DNA of 64,000 nt from Ampullaceana balthica (lineage: Eukaryota > Mollusca > Gastropoda > Lymnaeidae), in contig CALYLW010000328.1 of NCBI GenBank assembly GCA_944989445.1, forward strand, positions 599,796 to 663,795. The letters run 5' to 3'. The number at the start of each line of letters is the position of its first letter. Position 1 is the first letter of the stretch. Position numbers and translations under genes: made by a program. This document shows positions 33,401 through 45,400 of this stretch, in pieces. The notes below the pieces were generated by a model. It was not told the DNA's origin. It searched no databases and saw only the letters and a list, made by a program, of their open reading frames with translations.

Positions 33401-36400
33401 CCAACTGAGCCTTATATATTAGATATATTTTTAACTTTTTATACTTGATTATATTTATAATTATTTATTAAAATTAATTAAACAACATTTCTTCAATAAA
33501 TAAATTTCAAACGATAAATGTTTATTGAATGCATTAATACATATGTGTATGTTATTATCAATATATATATTTCACCAAAGCGAGTATGTGCACAAATGAG
33601 GATGAGGAATGACCCTCCCTGGGGTCGACCGATAACTGTTGGCAAGCGTAGTGGGATGAAAAGAAAAAAGGGGGGGGGGCGGGCAACAATTTTTCTTGCG
33701 GTAACTTGCGTTGTTCCTTCACAGAATAACATGTGATTCGTAGTGTAGTGGTTATCACGTCCGCCTAGGTGGTTATCACGCGGAAAGTCCTGGGTTCAAA
33801 CCACAGCGGGAACATTTTTTAAATTTTTAATATGCCCGTTCTTTTCCCCCATTTTTGCAAACATGACGACTAACCCTCGCTAGGGTCGGCCAAACTCAGT
33901 TTAACCCTTTACAGTCCGATGCCCCCGAAACGCGCCATTTTTTTTCTTAAGCGTACAGTCCGATAACGCCAAACCCGCCTGCATCGAGGTTGTTTACTTT
34001 GTTGCGTAGCGCCGCGCATATCCGTTGTGCATTACTGACTTTAACTTTACCGAAAGAGAGCCTCGTTTTTCGATGTTTATTTTGATACTAGTTTGAAGGT
34101 GGTGTACCGAAGGGCTCATTTTTTACAATTTATTGAAAAGTGATATTTTTTTAATGAGGATTTTAGTGCAATGGACAAAATATTGAAGGCACTTAGGAGT
34201 AATGGGGCTTCCTTATTCAATGAATTTAAATAACACTAGTGATAGTTATAAAAAGACTGATAAAAAATGATAGAAATAGTGACACGACATGGATGGAAAT
34301 GGTTCTATAGACCATAATCAGATCGATAGTGGTCGATTAATTTTTCCGCAATCATTTTTTTCCCCGTTTATCAAACAATCAGGCCCTAGACATACCATAT
34401 TTTCATGCATATTCCCCGCACATGAAGATAACTCGCCCACGCATATACCCCGCAGAATTTTTAGATCCTGTAAAAAAATTGTCGTATAACCCGCCCACGC
34501 TTATACCCCGCACAATCATATCACGATGAATCACTCTAGGAGATGATTTACCCTACTATATTTTCACAACTCTATCAATACCGTGCATACAAAAATATCT
34601 CTTATTACTTAAAAAGTAACTGTTTATTTTAATAAAAATATTATAAATAATTATAAAATTATAGTTTTGATATTTTATTCGATTGGCTTAATGTAAACAA
34701 GTGTGCACTATTTTTTCCGGTACACCGTACCATCAGACAACTGCAGTCGTTATACAAAACATTCGATTTACGACATGAACGAGAATTGCTTCGAAACCGG
34801 TTTAAACTGGACTATTCGATTCCGAGGTTAACCGGGGAGACACGTATAATACCAGAAGTTATACAGAATCTAATTTTATATTCGTGTTTTGCAAGTAATA
34901 GTGCCATTGATTCATTATTCAGTAAAAAAAAATTTTTACCACGGATATACCCCGCCCACGGATATACCCCGCATGGGGGATGCGGGGTTTGTAAAATCTG
35001 GTATAACCCGCGGGGAATTTGTGTGAAAATACGGTAGTTAAAATTTTCCTGATGATGCTATTGCATCTGATTACTTTTCTTAGTCATACCAGACAATTAC
35101 TACCAAAAAAAACGAACTTTGTTTGCACTACAACTAGTACAATATGCTACAAAAAAGAATTTACTTGCAGCCAGTTTTCTCCATTGAAATAAAGAAGTTT
35201 TTTAAATAAAAATATAATGTTGGCATTCACAACATGCCTATGGTTGACTCATACTTGTGCAAGGGTGCCTGCTAATAATGCCTGCTTTAGCAGAGTTGTA
35301 TTAGACTTAAAAATGGATAAGAGATCTATCTAATTACATGGAAAAAATTTGTTAAATTTTTTTGGGGGGGTTTTCTGGAATTTTTTATGTGAACATTATT
35401 TGTATTATACACCTTAAAGACCAATGGATATAAAGTGTGTCCATTTGTTTGTACTTAGTTATTTTTACCTTATTTTCCTACAAATAGTTTATTTTATGAA
35501 TTAATTAGGAAAAGAACATTGATTTAAGAAAGTGTTATCTCTCCCCTTGCTTGATCGCAGGGAGTAGAAAAGGCCGAAGCGTATTGGACTGTAAAGGGTT
35601 GGGGGGGGGCAGGTATCAACAACCGCAGTGCACATGTCTCAACGGCTACTCACTTTTTTTTTCATTACTTCGTGCTGCAGTTTGTGTCCATTCAATCCCC
35701 CTTTCTTTGCACTATCTATGATAAGCAAGTCTGCAGTCGTATCTAGTTTTTATGTAAAGCGCTGTGAGCCCAGTTCCTTACTGGGGTACAGCGACATATA
35801 AATTATAAATTTATTAATGTTATTCTCAATTTTCAGGTACTGGCAATGTCCAGTCGAACATGGCTCAGCTATACTTACCAGAGCAGATTTCATTTAACTC
35901 CTTTATCGTACGAGACACTAGAGTATGCGTCTGGCTTTGCTTCTGAGCAATGTCCAGAGGGCATTGTCGCCATTTCTACAAATACACTTAGGTAAATGAA
36001 CATCAGATGATTGGTTGAAAGTTACGATGTTAACGTTTGATGGCCACACCATGAAAGAGATGTAAACACAATGTCACTAAGGACTAAGGAAAGATAACTA
36101 GCTAACGGACGGTTACCCGTTTTTTTGGGAATGGTTTATTGTTCTTCAAAGACGCAGTCTTAAAAAGAACCTTTTTTAAAAAAACATTAAATTTATATTA
36201 AATTTAATTTTTTAAATATCCAGACTGGGAATGGTGAAACATATATTTTTAAAAAATTCAACTTTTCATCACTTTATCACTCTAACTTCTTTGTTTTGCT
36301 CATGATTTTTAAAATATAAAAAAAATTTATTTGAATCTACTGATTTGACGGAATTGCGCAAGAGAGCGGAGCTGAACACGAGCAGCGATGATATCAAAGT

Positions 36401-39400
36401 TTGATACATTCTCTTGTTGGTTCTCAGAACTTGTTGAGAAATACCTTGCTAGTTATTCTGTCTTTTTAAATTCTTTATATTAACTCGTAGCTCTGCTTGT
36501 CTGTCTGTCGCAAAAACTTTGGATCGATTTTTAACCCACATCCTCGTATCCTATTGAGCAGTAATATAGCAGGCAGACTCGTGGCGGCAATAAAAATGAT
36601 CTATCAATATTCGATCGATCGAATGTACTGTAATTAAATTAATGAATTTTTAGATTATCTCAATGTAGCATTTAAATGTTTTTGCTAGTCTGTCGCGTGG
36701 TGCATATTATATTAAACATACTTTTAGTTATGTCTTATATAAATGATTTTTACTATAAATTATAGTCAAAAACTTTGTTTTTTACCACATTTTTATTAAC
36801 TCACTTTCGTTCCTGTTTGTTGGTTTGTCTGTCCACAATTTTTCAAATCTGCCAACGTAAAATTAAACCGCTTCTGATGGTCCTAGAGATGTCAAAATTT
36901 TACCATAGATAGATCTTTGATGACAATCCATTGTATCAAAATTTCAGATGGATCGAATGTACCGTTATTAAATTATTGAACTTTTTAGTTTATCTATATA
37001 TAAGCCTATGTATTATCCGTCTGCCCTTGTTTCCATTACATTCACGTGCCGAGTTCACACCAACTCAGACCACAAAACCATGTTTAACATCAAGGGGAGA
37101 TCAGTCATTTCCAGTCTGTAAATGTTTGTTGGGCAATGCGTATTATATTTGAACATAATCAATACTTCAAAACTCACCATAGCATACACTTAGACTAAAA
37201 AGAATAAAATAAATAGAAGTAAAAAAAAGATTTTTACAAACCACGTTTTATAAGCGGACTAAAAAGAAGAAAATAAATTTTTTAAATTTAAAATAAGTAT
37301 TACATAATAATATGACTAAAAACGTGGGCGGGCGCTTTTTAGGCGTTTGGCTTAAATGATTAGGGTTTACAAATGACGAGTAAGAAAATAAGTGTATTGA
37401 ATTAGTTAAGTCTGAGAAGCGCCCGCCCCACGTTTTTAGTCATATTAAATCATAGTACTTATTTAAAATTTAAAAAATTTATTTTCTTCTTTTTAGTCCG
37501 CTTATAAAAAACGTGGTTTAAAAAAAAATTTTTTTTTACTCCATTTATTTCTGTTTTTTTAAAAGCATGGTTAACTGGCCCTCTAAAACTAGAGGCTTTA
37601 ACAACATTAGTTAAAAGTAACGCTTCTCTGACATAAAATCCCTTTATGGTGGCCTTATTTCTCTAAAACTCAATGAACTCTAGAAGTGTAAGTTGCCCTT
37701 TCGAATAAAAAATTGTTTAATTTTGTTATATTATCAAATGTCTTACTTAATCCTCTACTATCTTTTAAAGCATTGCACATTAATTTCATTAATTATATTT
37801 CTACAGAATTTTGGCACTGGAAAAATTAGGTGCAGTGTTCAACCAGGTGGCATGGCCACTTCAATACACACCTAGAAAATTTGTAATTCATCCAGAGTCA
37901 AATAATTTAATCATTATTGAAACAGACCACAATGCTTACACAGAAGAGACAAAACAATTAAGGAAACAACACATGGCTGAGGTAAAGATGATTGAGAGTT
38001 GTTAAAATGCTTTTTTTTCAACTGATCTTTACTAGGTACCTAAAATTAATTTTTCCTAACTGTATCTTGGCATTTGTTTAAAATTTATAAATATTTTCAT
38101 TCATAAATTTTGTGAGAAATCAATATTGTAATAATGTAAATACCAAACTTGTGTAGCTCAATTTAAAAAAAAAGAAGGATTTTTATTTAGAATTACTAAT
38201 GCTTTTGGTGCTTTCTAAAGTGCTTTGTAGTAGAATTGTATTTGCGATTTAATCTGTAACAGAACATCACTGAAACTCACTCAATTATACAAACACAACA
38301 TAGAGAGAACTGACTCAACATTTTAAAAGTATATAATTCATAAAAAGGTTATTGTAAAGTTTAAAATGTCATTTTTCGACCATCGGTAGAAATCTCGCAT
38401 TTTTTTAAAATCACGAAACTTCTGGCACGTGATTTCCTGTTTATTCTATTGTGGATAGATTCAACTACATTTCCACATATGTTCTCTTTAATGTGTTCGT
38501 TTTTTCCAATTTTTTTTGGTGAGTGTTCAAAATGGATGGTTTGGATTCTTAAAGCGATGAAAGGGGCTTTACAGGCTTAAATTTAACTGAAATTGATTGA
38601 AAAAAAAGAACTTTGAGTTGGAGGAAGAGATCGATAGTGACATTAGTGTTAGTATCATGCAAACATCGGATCTTTCAGTCAGACTGGATATTTGTGCTTG
38701 TAAATAGTGTCAATAGTGCTTGTTTGGACTTCTTAAAAACGAAATTGGAACTTTTTTTTTGGGAAGACATGGATTAATAAAAAAAAAGACATGAAAAGAA
38801 TAAAAAGGTAAATAATCAAAAGAGAATTAATTAATTATTTTTTTCCATTTTATTTCATTTAAATATTTGCACTTATTCCTGAGATATAGAGTTTTTACTG
38901 ACGTACCCCTAAATATCTCTAAAATTGTAAAAAAAATCTTGCCCATTTGGAGGATGAAAGTGGAAAAAATTCTGCCCAGTAAAGGGTTAAGAAAATATCC
39001 AAAAATAAACCAATGAAAAAAAGGAAAACATGATAATCAATTTAAGGGAACCAAAGCTCTATTAACAAAATACATAATTATAATTTTGATATGTATATTT
39101 AAAATAAAAGTAAAATTAGAAAAGGCAGCCGGCATTATGCCACAAAACAATCGAAAAATACATAATCTTCATATTAGTCCACGCTTAAACTAATTGTTAT
39201 AAAACATGAAAGAATTATAACCATGCTTTAAATAGCTGTTAACTTAAATGATACCAAAAATGTGATTTTCATTTGTGTAATCAAAAATGATGAACAAACT
39301 TTCTCTCAGCTGAATGTCTTTTTTGATGACAACCTCTGGTACACTCTCTGACTTGATTACATGAATTACTGTTTTATAAATAAAGTATGTTATTTGATTT

Positions 39401-42400
39401 TTTAAAAAATACAATATATTAATCAGTCAGTTCAACAAAAATTTACTTTTAATATATAGGAATTAATAGAAGCAGCAGATGAGGATGAACGTGAGCTTGC
39501 TGCGGAAATGGCTGCACAATTTTTAAATGAGGACCGCCCAGAAACAATATTTGGAGCTCCGAAAGCTGGACTTGGAATGTGGGCCTCTGTTGTACGCATT
39601 ATTAATCCAATAACAGGAGAAAATTTGGAGAAGATAGCATTGGACCAAAATGAAGCAGCTCACAGGTAAAATAAAATTATGATGTTAAATTGTTCGCAAA
39701 GTCAAATGGGTACCTCAATTTTGTTTCTTTTGTTCTTTTAATTATATTTTAGATAAAGTGTAATATTAACATATATTTTTACATATTCCTTGTGTCATGG
39801 TTATCTATTTACTTCAAGTATTAAGTGACATTTGGTTTGAACTTTAACAGATTTTATACTTTTATATTCTGAGCTTAGTGAATATTTTTAATTCATTTAA
39901 TTCGCTTTGAATGAACACTTTAATCAGTCATGCAGTGCTGTTAACTCAAGGTGCCAAATTTTCCCAGGCAGGAGTAAAAAAAATTCCCAAATTAGACTAA
40001 AAATTCCCAAATGCATTAAATTAAGTTGGCGAAGCAATCTCAAATATTCCCATATTTAGGGCCAAAGCCTCATAAATTCCCATTTCTAGGGCCAAAGCCT
40101 CATAAATTCCCATTTCTATGAATTTGCCTAATTTGGCTTTTAAAAAAATTCCCACGATTTGGGAAATTTCCCAGGAGTTAACAGCACGGCAGTCATGGTG
40201 AAGTTTTAAAATGTAATTTTAACCCACTTCTCATTGTAACGGGCTTGGGATTTTACGTGTCATTGGTAGAGTTTAAGATCAAAAACAAAAATATTGATTT
40301 AGATTTGGGAAATAATTTAAATACCACAACCTCTCTTAGGAATCTTGCTAAATAAAGGAATTTGTTTGTCTATTAATGTATTTTGCATTCGCTTTAACTT
40401 GAGTGGAATTTATGTCTGATCCAACTAAACATCTGTTCCCTGGCATTTAAAAATATTTTTTTCATCTTAATTAGTGCAAAATTATCATTTAAAAAGTTCC
40501 AAAATGGATGCAGAAATGTAATTACCTTGTAATAGTTGTAACTTTCTATTTCCTGGGTTACATATGACTCCATCTAAAAAAAAATAATTAAGTTTACAAA
40601 TTTCTTATTTCATTTCATTTATTGATGTACATGAACTTTTCATGACTTATACATTTTTGAAATAGGATTTTTATACATATTAATAAAAGTATAATTTTAA
40701 TTTTAATCATCTTATTACTGGATGGAAAAATAATTTTCACAAGACTTATAAAAAATGTTTTGTACTTAAAATAATATAGTAAAAAAAATAAATTTGTTTG
40801 CATTTTATAAATATTTTTTTTCTTTGAAAAAGCTTTCTATAAAGTTACTAACAAAATTTTCATATTGATTTTTCACATTTTTCAAATTGTGAGAAAGAAT
40901 ATTTTATGCACCTAGGTCTCAGGAGACATTAATTAAATTTCTGTCTTAATAAATTGGTTTCCATTGAAGAGAAGCATTTAAAATATCTTAATGTACATGT
41001 TATTTTCTCACAAAATTTAGACATCTTAAAATATAAAGAAAATTGTTTCATATTTTAATGATTTAAAAAAAATTTAAATCTTTTATTTTCCAAATTTTCA
41101 GTGTTGCTCTGGTAAAATTTTCTTGTAGACCAGATGACACCATCCTTATTGTTGGAATCGCCAAAGATTTAGTATTAAATCCACGTTCTGTAACAGGTGG
41201 AGAACTCCTTACTTATCAAGTAAGTACGTTAAAAAAATTATTAAAGGTTTCAAAAATGATGAACAATCTTTCTCTCATCTGAGTCATCAGTTGAAGATAA
41301 GCTTTGGTACAACTTTCTGATTTGATAACCTTATATATCTTTAAAAAAAATGAATATTTCATTACATATGTAGCTAAAAATATAAAAGTAATATCATCTA
41401 TTATTTAATACCAAAGACCAGTTTACTGTTAATTAGGATTTTGAAGCCAGGATTTTTGATAACCATTTATTCACTAAATTTTAAACAACAAACAGACCAC
41501 GAACAGGTAGAAGTGTACTAAAGTAACATTTTTTTACTTGTGCATGAGTCGCAGTATGCCAGAACTAGTATAATAATCCAAATTAATCCTCACAATCAAT
41601 ATGTTTTAACTTTGTTATCTATTAAATAACATATTTGCATTAAAAAAAAGATATGTTTTGGTTATTTTTAAATCCCTTATATTAACGTTTAATTTTACAA
41701 AGCGCAGTAATGCGCACCTAGCCTCTATTACCAAAGCGCGGTAAAGCGCGCCTCGATAGTACTCTTTAGAAACGAAATCACAGAAAGTAAAAACTATTCA
41801 GTGCGGGATAGAAGATGTATTCGACTTCCGGCAATGGCGGCGATTGTCTTCGCTCGTGTTTTCGCTCGATTCGTGAAGTTTCGGGATAGTTTTTACGTTT
41901 CTTTTTTGAAAATGTGATTTCGCTATACTTTTTTGTAAAAATAATAGTACTAAACTACAGGTAAAATAGTATTAAACTCAAAACAGTCTTTTGGATAATT
42001 TAAAATAACCATTCTTGTCCTAAAAGATGAAGTCAGTATGACAATAACATTATAAATACATTTACAGCAATTTTTTAAATTTCATAACCAGACGATCGCG
42101 ATACGGGAAATCCTTACGGGACTGAGGCGGAAGTTTACCGAAAACCTTATGGGGCTTTAAACGTTAACTTCGAAATCTTGTCTCTCTCTCTCTCTCTCTG
42201 TCTGTCATCATCTCTTCGTCGGGCGGAAAAACAAAAGTATTATTAGGTCTCTAAGACCGTCAAATATTTTGACGATGTGTGACAAGTCGATCCATTTCAG
42301 AAGATAGCCCTTGATTCTTCCTATAAAAATAGATGGTGACTCATCTGCTCGAGGCTTGCTCTTCTTCAATAGGTTTCTGTACCCCACCTCAGTGAGATTG

Positions 42401-45400
42401 TACCTCTTTAGGAGCACTTCCTGCACCCTTTCATATATCAATGCGTCAAGGCATTCTAGAATATACGTCCAAAAAGGCTCGACCAGACAGAAGCACACTT
42501 AGTGACAACGCCCAGTCACATCCTGGCCATTTGCTGGTCCTAGCCAAAGTTTCAAACCTTGTTATGCACCCGTCTCCATCACCAGCCGTCTCGACTTAGT
42601 CCTGCCGCTGGATAAGATGGCCTGGGGCGAGAGAGTGAGATCGACGAACTGCGCAACTCCTTCTCACTTAAATCCAAGTCACCGCGCAAGTCACTTTTGT
42701 CATCCATCCCATACCAGCGGTCGAAACAAAAAGAAGAAAACGAGGATATTTCCTCTTGCTGAACCACTTTCATATAACAAGCCTCAGGAAGATTCTCGGC
42801 ATAAAGTGGCAGAACAAAATTCCAGACACAGTGGTACTGACCAAGGCAGGTCTCCCCAGCATCTTCACCCTCCTGATGCAGACCCAGCTTCGCTGAGCAG
42901 GGCACGTTGTCCGAATGCCAGACGAGAGACTGCCAAAGAGAATCTTCTATGGTGAGCTCCAGTATGGCCAGCGGTCCCACGGTGGGCAAAAGAAACGCTT
43001 CAAAGACACACTAAAAGCCTCAATGAAAGGGTTTGCTATCAATCCAGACACGTGGGAACGAGCTGCAATGGACCGATCCACCTGGCGCTCTTCCATCCAC
43101 GAAGGTGCCATGTCATGCGAGGCAAACCGGATCACCACCGCAGAAAAGAAGAGGCAAGCCCGAAAGGCCCATGCTGTCAACCCTCCTGGAGATGTCGCAC
43201 TCGTCCCTTGTCCCTTCTGTTCCCGAACCTTCCGTGCAAGGATCGGCAATCTGCGCACGCTCAGTCAACCCTCGGATGACTAGAGTGGTCCTCGTCGTAT
43301 CGACGGACGAACGAACATGTTACTGAGATAGCCGAGGAGGGATACCTTGGTCTTGACTTTTTGTGTAAATTAAATTTATCCTTCTCAAAAGCCAAGGCCT
43401 GACTTTGGGTAACAACAAAGTTCATGTGGTGCATAAAGGAAAAGGATTTAGTTGTGAACCTTATAAAATGAACTCCAGTGCTTGTGTTTTTAATGGAGCG
43501 AAAAATATCCAGTCAATAGTGTCTACCCGCGTGGGATGCACGAAGTGAGAATGAACAATAGACAGAGTTTAAGTCTGAGCCAAGTGCCTGGAGCTACTCC
43601 CCACCAGGGTAATCTTATAGTGCCATTACCCAGCTCCTCGCCGGTATTTAGGAAAACGAAGATGGATAATACGTCCATTAAGAGGTGTAGATTCAAACGA
43701 CCTGCTAGAGTCGAGACGGGGCAACAATGCGACAGGAGCGGGAGAAAGGTGACGTCACAAGAGCAGCAACCCGCGCATTCCAAGTCAGCGACAAAGTTCA
43801 ATTGTCTGACTCCGTCAACCAAGCGTGTCGGGAAAACAAGAACAAAATTCGTCGTCATAATCAGTTCGTTATCAGCAAGAAATTCAATGACAATTTGTTC
43901 GAAATCAAAGGAGGACAGACAATGAAAATCATTCATCTTGAAGGACGTGTCAAATGAACACCGAAATTACACTTACTTTTAATCAATAGTTGTGTTTCGA
44001 AATCAGAAAAAAAATTGTTTCCTTTTCAAATGATTTGTACATGATTTTCCCAATATCTGAAATGTTATCATTGTTTAGGACTACTTGACGGTAGATATCC
44101 ATATGTTTCAAGTTGGTAAAGGGAATTCTAATATACCAGTGGGACCCACTTAAGTCGACGGCCTCGGGGTATGAAAAATGGCGCCGAGATAACCGATCAT
44201 CGAGTTATCGAAAACCAATATGGCGGCAAAATATTAACATGCGCTTGAAATTACTTTATAATTATATACATGATGTGCGTTAATTAGTGATGGGACGATT
44301 AATCGGAATCGTATCGGAATATCGGGACCCTAATATTTCTTCACTCTTTCCTAAGGTTAAGACCAATCGTTTTTAAGGACCGTTAAAATATAACCCAGGG
44401 TTCCCACTCAGTCGGGAATTCTTAGAATAATTTTCCCTGTCTTTTAAGTCGGGAAAAGTTATGACTAGTCAGGAATTTTTATATATATATATTTTTTTTT
44501 GCCGATGTAAATGACTTTGATTACGTCTCTGTGGTCATGCTTTGATTCCATTTAATAAAAAAAAAGTTACCAGTTTATAATTGTCTGCGCATGCGTTAAA
44601 GGTCAAATTTTTCGCCTCGCCTCATGGCGCGTGTGGCGTGGCATGTCACTGCCGCTCGCGTTTGCAATGCCTGTCGAATCGGCAAATTAAAAAAAAACAA
44701 AAACATATCAATATGGTAATTTTAAGTTTAATGCTTTTGACGTGCAGGATATCTGTCACTATGAGACCACACTCGAATTTCCTCCGTCAATCAAATGATA
44801 CGTGTAACTTGTAATATAAATAGTAACAAATGCGACCTTGACCTTATCAGAATTCGACCTACAACAGTGATGACGTGTATATTATATAGATACTAGAATA
44901 TTAAGAAAATGATTTGATTTCACCGTCACGCGCGTGTTAGTCACAGTCACGTATCTTACTGGTAACAAAGCAACAACAAACTTTTAAAAGAATAATAATA
45001 ATTTTTTATTTAATTATGTAAAAACCACTGTCGATACTCGATAAACCTTTATTTTCTTTTCTAAAGATATTCATTTATCTTAAAAAATAAAATCATTAAT
45101 GCATCAGATAATGAATTAAGTTTAATAATAATATAACATACACAGCGAAATAATGACGGATTAAAGACCACTTACATGATTTTCGAGTACCTCTGGTGAA
45201 TACATCCTCAAACTAATTCACGGAATCAAATTGAAAGTAAAAACATCCGGTAAAATTTTTATTGAAATCTGGTAGAATCACACAATAGCCGGAAGTCTCG
45301 AAGAAAGTGAAATTTTTAGGAAGGAATTTCAGGGTTCACAGTTTTCAGTGAATGACATCCCTGGCAGATTTCAGGTTACATTAAAATTTAGCTTAAACCA

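Larger units (their letters stand above)
33568..35746 (+). mobile_element. Helitron-like element split by a TTAA-target element
   Basis: The left piece (33568-33904) carries TGACCCTCCCTGGGGTCGAC, a tRNA-like block and CCCTCGCTAGGGTCGGCC. The right piece (35599-35746) continues with CAGTGCACATGTCTCAACG, then GATAAGCAAGTCTGCAG, and ends in CTAGT. Block order matches the undivided copy at 60249-60763. The terminal hairpin is eroded. The gap is an insertion, 33905-35598. It lies in SF3B3 intron 17. Confidence 0.7.

Noticed and set aside
33733..33812. A functional tRNA-Val gene
   Set aside because: The A and B boxes are present but the acceptor stem does not close and the anticodon arm is duplicated; the same block recurs inside Helitron-like copies.
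35041..35070. A C/D snoRNA from TGATGATG followed by CTGA in intron 17
   Set aside because: The boxes are too close together and no terminal stem can form; it lies at a transposon edge.
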